Positions 9,132-17,946 of a stretch of 39,675 bases of DNA are shown here, piece by piece. The DNA comes from JAMQPK01 sp035937795. Lineage in GTDB: Bacteria; Acidobacteriota; Vicinamibacteria; Vicinamibacterales; JAMQPK01. The first letter of the stretch is position 1, and each line of letters starts with the position of its first letter. The translations under genes were made by a program, and so were the position numbers. The stretch lies in the NCBI GenBank assembly GCA_035937795.1, contig DASZHO010000145.1, positions 1 to 39,675 of the forward strand. The letters are read 5' to 3'. The notes under the pieces were generated by a model, which was not told where the DNA came from, made no database searches, and was given only the letters and a program-made list of their open reading frames with translations.

Positions 9132-9199
9132 AGCTCGCCTAGAGCTACCGCCTGGAGCACGGTCGCGTCGTTGGCCATCGGAAGCGCCATCACTCCCGC
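9110..9199. repeat. 15-bp direct repeat spanning a gene end and the following gap
   Basis: The 15-mer CGCCATCACTCCCGC occurs at 9110-9124, inside the last codons of the exported protein, and again at 9185-9199 in the non-coding gap. The gap also has a short repeat of CTAGAGCT near 9128 and 9139. It looks like a small local duplication. No function is evident. Confidence 0.6.
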
Positions 9200-9265
9200 T
9201 TGTTCGTCGCGAGCGGACCACCGGCCGATTTGGATCCGGCGCGGCATAGATGGCAAGCTTGAGGT

Positions 9266-10429
9266 ATGGACTTCTCGCTCAGCGAGCGGCAACGGCTCTT
9301 CCAGCAGAAGATCCATGCGTTTGCCTCCAGTGCCATCGAGCCGGTCGCCGCCGATTTGGATCGCAAAGAACTGTGCCCGCCAGAAATGCTCAGCGCCCTT
9401 GCCGACCAGGGCTTGCTCGGAACATTTGTGCCGGTCGAGCTCGGCGGCGCCGGCGAAGACTACGTCTCCTACGTCGCCGCGCTCGAGGAGATCTCAAAGG
9501 CCTGGGCATCGCTCGGGACTATCCTCACGGCCCACAATTCGCTGGTGTGTTATCCGATCCTGCGCTTCGGAGACGAGGCGCAGAAGCGCAAATACCTTCC
9601 GCTGCTCACGCGAGAGAGACAGCTCGGATGCTACGCGTTTGCCGAGCCTGGGGCCGGGTCGGACGCCGGCGCGATTCAGACGACCGCAACGGCCGATGGC
9701 GACGGTTTTTTGCTGAATGGCCGGAAGCTGTTCGTCACCAACGGCAAACAGGCGCGCATTGTCATCGTGTACGCGCTCACCGATCCGGCGCGCGGCCGCG
9801 ATGGTCTGTCCGTGTTCATCGTCGACAAGGACTCGGCCGGACTTTCCGTCGGTAAGGTCGACGGCAAGCTCGGGCTGCGGGGGGCGCAAACCGTCGAGCT
9901 GACGTTTCGGGACTGCAAAGTCCCGAAATCCAGCCTGCTGGGCGGCCCCAATCGCGGTTTCGAGATCGCTCGCGCCGCCGTCGAAAGCGGCCGCATCGAT
10001 ATCGCCGCGCAGGCTGTAGGAATTGCCCAGGCGTGCCTGGATCAGAGCGTGGCGTATGCAAAGGCTCGGCTGCAGTTTGGCCGGCCGATCGCGGAATTCG
10101 AGGCCATTCAATGGATCGTCGCCGACATGGCCACCGAGATCGAAGCCGCGCGGCTGTTGACCTATCGCGCGGCGCTCGGCCGCGCTCGCGATCGGCGCGA
10201 CGGCGCGCTCGCGCTCCAGGCGTCGATGGCCAAGTTGTATGCCTCGGAGGCCGCAAACAGAGCCGCTTACAACGCGATCCAGGTGTTTGGCGGCCACGGC
10301 TATCTGACGGACTTTCCGGTCGAGCGTTATTTCCGCGATGCCAGGGCGACCACGCTGTATGAGGAGACGTCGGAGATCGAGCGCCTGGTGATCGAGCGCG
10401 AGCTCGCCAAAGGGAGCGCCGGTCTCTAG
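9266..10429 (+). CDS. Acyl-CoA dehydrogenase (first of a tandem pair)
   Basis: 387 residues with the full acyl-CoA dehydrogenase layout: an N-terminal helical domain, the FAD signature 'GCYAFAEPGAGSDAGA' near residue 125, a middle beta domain, and the C-terminal helical domain with 'QVFGGHGYLTDFPVERYFRDAR' and 'LYEETSEIERLV'. The Glu in that last motif is the likely catalytic base. It oxidises an acyl-CoA to the 2-enoyl-CoA, passing electrons to ETF. It shares long stretches with the next gene ('E.EAIQW..ADMATEI.AARLL'), so the two are paralogues. Context (carboxylase and hydratase downstream) suggests a branched or isoprenoid acyl-CoA substrate. Chain length cannot be fixed from sequence. 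Confidence 0.9.
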   Translation: MDFSLSERQRLFQQKIHAFASSAIEPVAADLDRKELCPPEMLSALADQGLLGTFVPVELGGAGEDYVSYVAALEEISKAWASLGTILTAHNSLVCYPILRFGDEAQKRKYLPLLTRERQLGCYAFAEPGAGSDAGAIQTTATADGDGFLLNGRKLFVTNGKQARIVIVYALTDPARGRDGLSVFIVDKDSAGLSVGKVDGKLGLRGAQTVELTFRDCKVPKSSLLGGPNRGFEIARAAVESGRIDIAAQAVGIAQACLDQSVAYAKARLQFGRPIAEFEAIQWIVADMATEIEAARLLTYRAALGRARDRRDGALALQASMAKLYASEAANRAAYNAIQVFGGHGYLTDFPVERYFRDARATTLYEETSEIERLVIERELAKGSAGL

Positions 10430-10442
10430 GCCGGCCCGCGAT

Positions 10443-11582
10443 ATGGATTTCGAGCTCACCGAAGACCAGGAATTGCTCAAGCGGGCGGTGCGCGAGTTCG
10501 CCGACGGCGAGATCGCGCCAGGCGCCGCGGAGCGCGACGAGCACGGCCGCTTTCCATCGGAGCTCGTTCCCAAGCTCGCCAGCCAGGGGCTGCTCGGCAT
10601 TCTGGTTCCGGACGAGTACGGCGGTGCTGGATACGACGCGATCGGCGCTGCGATCATTCTGGAGGAAATTGCGCGGGTGGACGCCGCGGTCGCTCTGCTC
10701 GTGGGCTCGCACAATTCGCTGTGCTCGGGGCACATCCTCGCGGTCGGCACCGAAGACCAGAAGCGGACGTTTCTGCCGCCCCTGGCGCGCGGCGAGAAGC
10801 TCGGAGCGTGGGCGCTCACCGAGCCCGGATCCGGCTCCGACGCCGGCGCCATGCGGACCCGCGCGACGCTGGATGGCGGGAGCTGGGTGATTCGCGGCGA
10901 CAAGCAGTTCATCACGCAAGGGTCGATGGCCGGCACCTACGTCGTCATTGCGTCGACCGATCCGTCCCTGGGCACAAAAGGGATTTCCGCGTTCATCGTC
11001 CCCCGTGAGACGCCTGGGCTGAATGTCGGCAAGATTGAAAAGAAGTTGGGCGTCTGCGCTTCCGACACCGCCGCGCTGCATTTCGACGATATGCGCGTGC
11101 CCAGGGAAAATCTGCTCGGGAAGATGAACGAGGGCTTCAAAGATGTGCTCGGTATTCTCTCGGCCGCTCGCATCGGTATGGCGGCGATGGCCGTTGGCAT
11201 TGCCCGGGGCGCGTTCGACGAAGCATTGAAGTACGCCAGGGGGCGTCGGCAGTTCGGAAAGCCAATCCTCGAGTACGAGGCGATTCAGTGGATGCTGGCC
11301 GACATGGCCACCGAGATCGACGCCGCGCGCCTTCTGGCGCACAAAGCGGCGACGCTGAAGGACAGCGGGCAGCCGTTCCTGCGCACCGCGTCGCAGGCCA
11401 AGCTCCATGCGTCCGAGGTCGTGATGCGCGCCACCTCGAAAGCCATTCAGATTCATGGCGGCTACGGCTATTTGAAGGATTCACCCGTCGAGCGGTTTTA
11501 TCGCGACGCCAAGCTTTGCGAGATTGGCGAAGGCACATCGGAGGTGCAGCGTATGGTGATTGCTCGAGACGTGTTGAAGTGA
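10443..11582 (+). CDS. Acyl-CoA dehydrogenase (second of a tandem pair)
   Basis: 379 residues, 13 bases after the first dehydrogenase. The FAD signature 'GAWALTEPGSGSDAGA', 'IQIHGGYGYLKDSPVERFYRDAK' and 'IGEGTSEVQRMVIARDVL' are intact. It is close to isovaleryl-, citronellyl- or short-chain acyl-CoA dehydrogenases, and with a methylcrotonyl-CoA-type carboxylase two genes downstream it may make the 2-enoyl-CoA that is carboxylated. Its TGA overlaps the GTG start of the next gene, so translation is coupled. Confidence 0.9.
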   Translation: MDFELTEDQELLKRAVREFADGEIAPGAAERDEHGRFPSELVPKLASQGLLGILVPDEYGGAGYDAIGAAIILEEIARVDAAVALLVGSHNSLCSGHILAVGTEDQKRTFLPPLARGEKLGAWALTEPGSGSDAGAMRTRATLDGGSWVIRGDKQFITQGSMAGTYVVIASTDPSLGTKGISAFIVPRETPGLNVGKIEKKLGVCASDTAALHFDDMRVPRENLLGKMNEGFKDVLGILSAARIGMAAMAVGIARGAFDEALKYARGRRQFGKPILEYEAIQWMLADMATEIDAARLLAHKAATLKDSGQPFLRTASQAKLHASEVVMRATSKAIQIHGGYGYLKDSPVERFYRDAKLCEIGEGTSEVQRMVIARDVLK

Positions 11583-13411
11583 CAAAACAGCGAGTCATCG
11601 TGGCCAACTGCGGCGGGTTCTGGGGAGACGACCCGGCGGCCGCGCGCCGGCAGGTCGAGGGCGGTCCCATCGATTATCTGGTGATGGACTACCTGGCCGA
11701 GGTCACGATGGCCATACTCCAGAAGCAGCGTGCCCGCAACCCAGACGCCGGATTCCCGGCCGACGTGCTCGTGCATCTGCGCGACGTGCTGCCGGCGTGT
11801 GCCGAGCGGGGCATTCGCATCATCACCAATGCCGGCGGAGTCAATCCGCTTGGGTGCCGCGCCGCCATCGAGTCTCTCGCGAGAGATCTCGGACTCGCCG
11901 GCCGGCTGAAGGTGGCCGCCGTGCTCGGGGACGATCTGTACCCGGATCTCGACACGCTCCTGGGGTCGGGCGAGGCGTTGATCAATATGGATACGGGTCA
12001 GCCTCTCGCGACGATCCGCGATCGCGTGCTTTCGGCAAACGCGTACGTTGGCGCGGCGGCTCTTGTGAGGGCGCTCGAACTTGGCGCCAACGTGATCGTC
12101 GCCGGACGAGTCGCAGACGCGGCGGTCACGCTGGCGCCGCTGATTCACGAGTTTGGGTGGGCGTTGAATGACTGGGATCTGATGGCTGCGGGGGTTGTCG
12201 CCGGACACATCATCGAGTGCGGCGCGCAGAGCACCGGGGGGAATTTCACCGACTGGCATCTCGTGAAGAGCTTCCGCAACATGGGGTTCCCCCTGGTGGA
12301 AGTTGAGCCGGATGGAAGCTTCGTGGTGACCAAGCATCCTCGAACGGGTGGTCTCGTGACCATTCATACGGTGAGCGAGCAAATCTTGTACGAGATAGGA
12401 TCGCCCGCGTATGTGTCGCCAGACGTGGTCGCGCGCTTCGACGCAATCGCTCTCGAGCAGGAGGCGCCCGACCGCGTCCGCGTCACCGGCGCGCGTGGCG
12501 AGCCGGCGCCCGCCAAATTGAAGGTGTCGGTGAGCTATCACGCGGGCTGGCGGGCCTTCGGCCGCCTGATTCTGTCGGGGCCCGACGCTCTCGCGAAAGC
12601 CAGCAAGGTCGCCGAAGCGTTCTGGGAGAGTGCCGGCGGCCGCGGGTTGTACGAACGCGCCATCCATCAATTCATCGGCTGGAACGGGTGCCATCCGCCG
12701 CTCGCGGCGTCGGAGCCCGGCGAAGTGCTCGTGCAGTTCGCCGTGCGCGATCGAGACGAGCGCAAGATCAACACGCGATTCGCGACGCAGATTGTCCCGC
12801 GAGTGCTCGGCACCGTTCCCGGCATTTCGTATATCGCCGACCAGGGCCGGCCCCGCGCGTCGGAAGTGGTCGCGTTCTGGCCGGCGCTGGTCTCGCGTAG
12901 TGCCGTCTCGCAGCGGGTAGTCATCGGCGATGACGAGACTGCGGTTGGCGAGCCGGCGGCGCTGACGCCGTCTCGGAGCGCGGCGCCGGGGCCTGGACCG
13001 GAATTGCCTCGCGCCGGCCACGCCTTGCCGCGATCGTTCCCCGAGCGCACGGTCCGCGTCCGGTTGCTGAAGCTCTGTCTCGCGCGATCGGGCGATAAAG
13101 GCGACACGGCCAACATCGGCGTCATTGCGCGATCCGAGGCGATTTACCGCTGGATGATCGACAATCTGACCGCCGGCTTCGTCAAGCGGCATTTCGACGG
13201 CGTGTGCGAGGGAGAGGTCGAGCGCCACGAGCTTCCGAATCTGTGGGCCGTGAACTTTCTTCTCCATCGCAGTCTCGGTGGCGGCGGTGCGGCGTCGCTG
13301 CTCGTCGACGCGCAAGGCAAGACGTACGCGCAGTACCTGCTGGCCGCCGAGGTGGAAGTTTCGGAAGGGCTGATCGCGCGCGACGAGGCGGCGCGGACGA
13401 CGGCTACCTGA
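11579..13411 (+). CDS. AtuA-like protein (DUF1446, acyclic terpene utilisation family)
   Basis: A 610-residue protein read from GTG 11579, which overlaps the TGA of the dehydrogenase. The long N-terminal AtuA domain begins 'VIVANCGGFWGDDP' and contains 'ITNAGGVNPLGC', 'VIVAGRVADAAVTLAPL' and 'ECGAQSTGGNFTDW'. After a Pro/Ala/Gly-rich linker (about 450-495) comes the smaller AtuA-like C-terminal domain with 'ARSGDKGDTANIGVIAR' and 'NLWAVNFLL'. The family is named for Pseudomonas atuA in citronellol/geraniol breakdown, where the biochemical step is still undefined. The domain also occurs in clusters for other acyl-CoA substrates. It sits between dehydrogenase and carboxylase genes as in atu/liu-type clusters. 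Confidence 0.85.
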   Translation: MTKQRVIVANCGGFWGDDPAAARRQVEGGPIDYLVMDYLAEVTMAILQKQRARNPDAGFPADVLVHLRDVLPACAERGIRIITNAGGVNPLGCRAAIESLARDLGLAGRLKVAAVLGDDLYPDLDTLLGSGEALINMDTGQPLATIRDRVLSANAYVGAAALVRALELGANVIVAGRVADAAVTLAPLIHEFGWALNDWDLMAAGVVAGHIIECGAQSTGGNFTDWHLVKSFRNMGFPLVEVEPDGSFVVTKHPRTGGLVTIHTVSEQILYEIGSPAYVSPDVVARFDAIALEQEAPDRVRVTGARGEPAPAKLKVSVSYHAGWRAFGRLILSGPDALAKASKVAEAFWESAGGRGLYERAIHQFIGWNGCHPPLAASEPGEVLVQFAVRDRDERKINTRFATQIVPRVLGTVPGISYIADQGRPRASEVVAFWPALVSRSAVSQRVVIGDDETAVGEPAALTPSRSAAPGPGPELPRAGHALPRSFPERTVRVRLLKLCLARSGDKGDTANIGVIARSEAIYRWMIDNLTAGFVKRHFDGVCEGEVERHELPNLWAVNFLLHRSLGGGGAASLLVDAQGKTYAQYLLAAEVEVSEGLIARDEAARTTAT

Positions 13412-13414
13412 ATC

Positions 13415-15025
13415 ATGCAGACGATCGAGACGCACGTCGACAAGAACAGCGCGACGTTCAAGACCAACCGCGACCGCATGCGGCAGCTCGTCGCGGAGCT
13501 GCGCGCGCGTATTGCGACGGCCAAAGAAGGCGGTGGCGCCAAATATCTTCAACGCCACCGCGAACAGGGCAAGATGCCGGTGCGGGAGCGAATCGATCGC
13601 CTGATCGATCCGGGATCGCCGCTTCTCGAGCTCTCGCCGCTTGCGGCGCTTGGCGTGTACGGAGAGGACACGCCGGGTGCCGGCATCGTCACCGGCGTCG
13701 CGCGGGTGTCGGGCCGCGATGTCGTGATCGTCGCCAACGACGCGACGGTGAAGGGCGGCACGTACTATCCGTTGACGGTGAGAAAACACCTGCGCGCCCA
13801 GCAGATCGCGCTCGAAAATCGCCTCGCGTGCATCTATCTGGTGGACTCCGGCGGCGCCTTTTTGCCGCTTCAGGCGGAGGTGTTTCCGGACCGCGAGCAC
13901 TTCGGCAGGATTTTCTTCAATCAGGCCCGCATGTCGGCGGAGCGAATCGCGCAGATTGCCGTCGTCATGGGTTCGTGCACCGCCGGCGGCGCGTACGTGC
14001 CGGCGATGTCGGATGAAGCGATCATTGTCAGGGGCACCGGAACCATTTTCCTGGGCGGTCCGCCGCTGGTGAAGGCGGCGACCGGAGAGGATGTAACCGC
14101 GGAAGAGCTCGGAGGCGCCGACGTCCATACGCAACATTCCGGCGTGGCGGATTATCTGGCCGAGAACGACGAGCACGCGCTCCAGCTCTGCCGTACGATC
14201 GTATCGACGCTGAACACGCCGGCAAAGACGCTGCCGGCGGATTTCACGACCGCCGAAGATCCGCTCTACGACGCCGACGAGCTGTACGGCATCGTGAACG
14301 TTGACGTTCGAAGGCCCTACGATGTGCGCGAGGTGATCGCGCGCATCGTCGACGGATCGCGCTTCGATGAATTCAAGGCCCGCTACGGCACGACGCTCGT
14401 GACCGGTTTTGCGCGCGTTCACGGCTTTCTCGTCGGCATCATCGCCAGCAACGGGGTGCTGTTCTCCGAGTCGGCGTTGAAGGCGACGCATTTCATGGAG
14501 ATCTGCAACTTCCGCGGCGTTCCGCTCGTGTTCCTCCAGAACATCACCGGCTTCATGGTCGGCAAGCAGTACGAGCGCGGCGGAATCGCCAAGGATGGCG
14601 CGAAAATGGTGCACGCCGTCGCCAACTCCACGGTGCCGAAATTTACCGTGATTACCGGCGGCTCGTTCGGCGCGGGCAACTACGCCATGGCCGGCCGCGC
14701 CTACGACCCGCGGCTGCTCTGGATGTGGCCCAATGCGCGCATTTCCGTGATGGGCGGCGAGACTGCGGCCGCCGTGTTGACCACGGTGAAGCGCGAACAG
14801 TCGGTCCGCGAGAAGCAGGCGTTCAGTGCGAAGGCCGAGCAGGCGATCCGCGATCCGATCCTCGAAAAATACGAGACCGAGGGCTCTCCGTACTACTCCA
14901 CGGCGCGGCTCTGGGATGACGGCATCCTAGATCCGGTCGAGACGCGAGCCGCCCTCGGGCGGGCGATTTCCGTGGCGTTCAACGCCCCCATTCCGCCGGT
15001 GAAGTTCGGCGTGTTCCGGATGTAG
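13415..15025 (+). CDS. Acyl-CoA carboxylase carboxyltransferase (methylcrotonyl-CoA carboxylase beta type)
   Basis: 536 residues, the usual length for a methylcrotonyl- or geranyl-CoA carboxylase beta subunit. Shared landmarks are 'YLVDSGGAFLPLQAEVFPDREHFGRIFFNQARMS', with oxyanion-hole glycines in 'GSCTAGGAYVPAMSDE' and 'GGSFGAGNYAMAGRAYDPR' in the C-terminal crotonase-like half. It transfers carboxyl from carboxybiotin to an enoyl-CoA. That needs a biotin carboxylase/BCCP alpha subunit, and none is encoded in the window. ATG 13415 starts three bases after the previous stop. The next gene begins immediately after its stop, so the cluster is one operon. Leucine versus acyclic-terpene substrate cannot be decided here. 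Confidence 0.88.
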   Translation: MQTIETHVDKNSATFKTNRDRMRQLVAELRARIATAKEGGGAKYLQRHREQGKMPVRERIDRLIDPGSPLLELSPLAALGVYGEDTPGAGIVTGVARVSGRDVVIVANDATVKGGTYYPLTVRKHLRAQQIALENRLACIYLVDSGGAFLPLQAEVFPDREHFGRIFFNQARMSAERIAQIAVVMGSCTAGGAYVPAMSDEAIIVRGTGTIFLGGPPLVKAATGEDVTAEELGGADVHTQHSGVADYLAENDEHALQLCRTIVSTLNTPAKTLPADFTTAEDPLYDADELYGIVNVDVRRPYDVREVIARIVDGSRFDEFKARYGTTLVTGFARVHGFLVGIIASNGVLFSESALKATHFMEICNFRGVPLVFLQNITGFMVGKQYERGGIAKDGAKMVHAVANSTVPKFTVITGGSFGAGNYAMAGRAYDPRLLWMWPNARISVMGGETAAAVLTTVKREQSVREKQAFSAKAEQAIRDPILEKYETEGSPYYSTARLWDDGILDPVETRAALGRAISVAFNAPIPPVKFGVFRM

Positions 15026-15814
15026 ATGGCGGCCTTCAAATACCTTCAAGTTCGGCGCGACGGGGCGGTCGAGCACCTCGTGCTGAACCGGCCGGACGTG
15101 CGTAACGCCTTCAATGAGGAGATGATCGCCGAGATCGCAGAGTGGGCCGGCCGGGCCGCACATGACGCCGATCTTCGCGCGGTCGTGCTGAGCGGCGCGG
15201 GCCCCGGGTTCTGCGCGGGCGCCGACTTCACGTGGATGTCGAGGATGGCCGGCTATTCGCACGAAGACAACGTCCGCGATGCCGGCGCGGCCGCCGCCAT
15301 GTTCTCGGCGTTGAACGACCTGCCGCTGCCGCTGATCGCGCGCGTCCATGGAGCGGCCATCGGCGGCGGCGCCGGCCTTGTGGCGGTGGCGGACGTTGCC
15401 GTGGCGGACGTCAACGCCGCCTTTGGTTTCACGGAAGTGAAGGTTGGGCTTCTGCCGGCGGTCGTTGCGCCGTTCGTGCTGGCGAAGATCGGGCAGTCGG
15501 CGGCTCGAGAGCTGTTTCTGACCGGTCGCCGATTCACCGCCGGGCGCGCGCGCGAGATCGGCCTCGTGCACGCGGTGGTGACTGCGGAACGGCTCGATGC
15601 GGCCGTGCAGGAGTACATCGACGAAATTCTCGGGGGCGGCCGCGAGGCGATTGCCGCCGCAAAAACACTGCTGCGCCAAATCGGCCGATGTTCCTCCTAC
15701 GAAGCGACGCGCCTGACGGTAGACGCGATTGCTGCGCAGCGCGTGTCGCCGGAAGCGCAGCGCCGGATGAGCGCCTTCCTGCAGAAACAGAAGGGTCCCG
15801 GGAGTCGTCTATAA
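15026..15814 (+). CDS. Enoyl-CoA hydratase/isomerase family (methylglutaconyl-CoA hydratase-like)
   Basis: 262 residues with the crotonase fold. The oxyanion-hole elements are 'GPGFCAGADFTWM' (about 61-73) and 'GAAIGGGAGLVAVADVAVAD' (about 107-126). The Glu in 'FGFTEVKVGLLPAV' is at one of the catalytic positions of hydratases. Its 'ADFTWM' and 'KVGLLPAVVAPFV' wording resembles LiuC/AtuE, which hydrates 3-methylglutaconyl-CoA (or the isohexenyl analogue), consistent with the carboxylase just upstream. The start codon abuts the carboxylase stop with no gap. A TATAAT overlaps its TAA. Confidence 0.87.
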   Translation: MAAFKYLQVRRDGAVEHLVLNRPDVRNAFNEEMIAEIAEWAGRAAHDADLRAVVLSGAGPGFCAGADFTWMSRMAGYSHEDNVRDAGAAAAMFSALNDLPLPLIARVHGAAIGGGAGLVAVADVAVADVNAAFGFTEVKVGLLPAVVAPFVLAKIGQSAARELFLTGRRFTAGRAREIGLVHAVVTAERLDAAVQEYIDEILGGGREAIAAAKTLLRQIGRCSSYEATRLTVDAIAAQRVSPEAQRRMSAFLQKQKGPGSRL

Positions 15815-15815
15815 T
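15810..15815 (+). promoter_or_regulatory. Possible -10 element for leaderless guaA
   Basis: A perfect TATAAT overlaps the stop of the hydratase gene and ends 6 bases before the GTG start of guaA. A transcript starting at the usual distance would begin at or next to the GTG, giving a leaderless mRNA, which fits the absence of a Shine-Dalgarno. No -35 hexamer is recognisable at 16-18 bases upstream, so this is weak. Confidence 0.3.
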
Positions 15816-15821
15816 TTTGAC

Positions 15822-17621
15822 GTGCAAGGCATCGCGGTCCTCGACGCCGGCGGACAGTACTGTCACCTGCTGGCGCGGCGCGTGCGCGAGACCGGCGTCC
15901 AGAGCCACGTCCTGCCGATCGATACTCCGGCCGAAGCGCTGGGCGCCATCAGCGGCATCATCATCTCCGGCGGGCCGCGCAGCGTAACCGAGGCGGACGC
16001 GCCGCGCATTCATCCGTCGATTCTTTCCATGGGCGTGCCCATCCTCGGCATCTGCTACGGCCATCAGTTGCTCGCGGCCACGCTGCCGGGCGGACGCGTG
16101 AAGCCGAGCTACTCGCGCGAGTACGGATTGGCGAACCTGCAGCTGGCCGGGCCGTCGGTGAACGGCATCTTTGCCGGATTTCCCGCTTACAGCCGCGTCT
16201 GGGTGAGCCACGGGGATTCGGTCGAGGCCCTGCCGAACGGGTTCGAGATAGCGGGCTCTACCGAGGAGTGCGCGGTCGCGGCCATGGCCAACGCCGAGCG
16301 CCGGATGTTCGGCGTGCAATTCCATCCGGAGGTGACGCACACCGAATACGGCCAGCAACTGCTGGAGAACTTCGTCACCGGCGTGTGCCGGTGCGCGTCG
16401 CACTGGAAGCCTTCGTCGGCCGAGGCCATCGAGGCGATCAAAGCGGACATCCGCGCGGCGGTTGGCGATCGGAAGAACGTGCTGTTTTTCGTGAGCGGCG
16501 GCGTTGATTCGAGCGTGGCGTACAAGTTGTGCGCGGATGCGCTCGGCCAGGATCGCGTGCACGGCGTTTACGTGGACACCGGTTTCATGCGCAAGAACGA
16601 GTCCGAAGAGGTGATGGGGGCGTTTCAGGCGGCCGGGTTCAAAAACGTGCGGCTGCGCGACTGCTCGGCGGAATTTCTTGCGGCGGTTGGCGCCGAGGTC
16701 GAGCCCGAGATCAAGCGCACGCGGATCGGCATGTCGTTTCTCGCCGCCGAAGAGGACGTGTTGGAGCATCTGCCGCCGGGCGAGTGGCTGCTCGGGCAGG
16801 GCACGATCTATCCGGACACGATTGAGTCGGGCGGCACCAAGGAGTCCGCGCTCATCAAGACCCACCACAACCGCGTGCCTGAGCTGATGCGACGCATCGA
16901 AGCCGGAGAGGTCGTCGAGCCGCTCGCGCAGTTCTACAAAGACGAGGTCCGTGCCATCGGCCGCGCGCTCGGGCTGCCGTCGCAGTTGATCGACAAGCAG
17001 CCGTTTCCCGGTCCCGGACTCGCGGTGCGTTTTCTCTGCACGAAGGAACCCGCGGCCTGGGGCGGGCATGCGAAATTGAGCGCGCTGGCGGCGGCCGCGG
17101 GCTTGAGCGCGCGCGTGCTGCCGGTGCGCGGCGTCGGGGTGCAGGGCGACGAGCGCACCTATGCGCATGTGGCGTTGCTGAGCGGAGCATACGACGAAGC
17201 GGGAATTGCCGAGCTCGCGCCGCTCATCACCAACGCCATTCGCGACGTCAATCGCGTCGCGTTCTGGGCCGGCGGCACGGGAGCGATCGAGGAATTCCAG
17301 GTCGAGCCGACCGTGCTCTCGCGCGAAGGCCTCGACGTGCTGCGAGAAGCTGACCGGGCGGTGCGTGACGTGCTGGCCGGCTACGACGTGCGGAAGCGAA
17401 TCTGGCAGTGCCCGGTCGTGATGCTGCCGCTGAAGCGAAGGGGGGAGTCTGCCGTCGCGATCAGGCCGGTGGAATCGCACGACGGCATGACCGCGCAATA
17501 TTCGAAGCTGCCGCAGGCCGTGCTCGAGCGCCTCACGGCGGCCGTGCTGCGAATCCCCGGCGTATCGGCGCTGCTCTACGACGTCACGAACAAGCCGCCG
17601 GCGACGATCGAGTGGGAATGA
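15822..17621 (+). CDS. guaA: GMP synthase (glutamine-hydrolysing), enlarged form
   Basis: 599 residues, about 75-80 longer than the usual enzyme. The class I glutamine amidotransferase has the nucleophile Cys78 in 'GICYGHQLL' and His168/Glu170 in 'FHPEV'. The ATP pyrophosphatase domain has the PP-loop 'SGGVDSS' from residue 225. 'PFPGPGLAVRFL' and the C-terminal 'YDVTNKPPATIEWE' are GuaA hallmarks. The extra length lies in the C-terminal dimerisation domain, between 'LPVRGVGVQGDERTYAHVALLS' and 'AIRPVESHDGMTAQ'. It converts XMP to GMP. The start is GTG 15822 with no clear ribosome site. Confidence 0.92.
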   Translation: MQGIAVLDAGGQYCHLLARRVRETGVQSHVLPIDTPAEALGAISGIIISGGPRSVTEADAPRIHPSILSMGVPILGICYGHQLLAATLPGGRVKPSYSREYGLANLQLAGPSVNGIFAGFPAYSRVWVSHGDSVEALPNGFEIAGSTEECAVAAMANAERRMFGVQFHPEVTHTEYGQQLLENFVTGVCRCASHWKPSSAEAIEAIKADIRAAVGDRKNVLFFVSGGVDSSVAYKLCADALGQDRVHGVYVDTGFMRKNESEEVMGAFQAAGFKNVRLRDCSAEFLAAVGAEVEPEIKRTRIGMSFLAAEEDVLEHLPPGEWLLGQGTIYPDTIESGGTKESALIKTHHNRVPELMRRIEAGEVVEPLAQFYKDEVRAIGRALGLPSQLIDKQPFPGPGLAVRFLCTKEPAAWGGHAKLSALAAAAGLSARVLPVRGVGVQGDERTYAHVALLSGAYDEAGIAELAPLITNAIRDVNRVAFWAGGTGAIEEFQVEPTVLSREGLDVLREADRAVRDVLAGYDVRKRIWQCPVVMLPLKRRGESAVAIRPVESHDGMTAQYSKLPQAVLERLTAAVLRIPGVSALLYDVTNKPPATIEWE

Positions 17622-17683
17622 CCTTGCGCCCTGACGCCCCCTTGAATTAAGGTCCTCCGGCGCTCGTTCCGATAAAACACAAT

Positions 17684-17902
17684 ATGCTATTCGGCAAAGG
17701 CAACCAGCGGCAGAGCTGTGACGTGCACGAAGAAAGTCTGTGGTACGAGCTGATCATCACCGATCCCAGCGGAAAGTCGCGCGTGGAGCGCTACACGGAG
17801 CGCGCGCAGATGCTGCGCCGGCAGCACGAGCTGTTGACGGCGTGGAAAGCACAGGGTTGGCGCGAGCTCGAGACCGCGCCCGCCGCCGCGCCCGTCCGCT
17901 AA
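17684..17902 (+). CDS. Small hypothetical protein
   Basis: 72 residues beginning 'MLFGKGNQRQSC' with a middle 'YELIITDPSGKSRVERYTERAQMLRRQHELL' that suggests two strands and a charged helix, and a C-terminal 'AWKAQGWRELE'. GC-rich third positions and a clean ATG support it as a gene, although the ribosome site is poor. I do not recognise the family. It lies alone between guaA and the PilZ gene. Confidence 0.5.
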   Translation: MLFGKGNQRQSCDVHEESLWYELIITDPSGKSRVERYTERAQMLRRQHELLTAWKAQGWRELETAPAAAPVR

Positions 17903-17946
17903 GGTACCGCCAAGGTAAGCCATCCTTCCATTTCACGCCGCTCGCT

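Noticed and set aside
9132..9265. Mobile element remnant suggested by the repeats near the end of the jelly-roll gene
   Set aside because: The repeats are short and direct, with no inverted ends, target duplication or transposase fragment.
11498..14614. Very long minus-strand open frame (over 1000 codons) opposite the AtuA-like and carboxylase genes
   Set aside because: It is a GC-rich antisense shadow: the plus-strand genes have clear families, and the minus translation is arginine/histidine-rich without motifs.
13415..15025. Propionyl-CoA carboxylase beta subunit
   Set aside because: Length and the 'VFPDREHFGRIFFNQA' and 'GTIFLGGPPLVKAATGE' stretches match the methylcrotonyl/geranyl-CoA group better.
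15534..17498. Long minus-strand frame opposite guaA
   Set aside because: Antisense shadow of a certain gene, with no recognisable domain.
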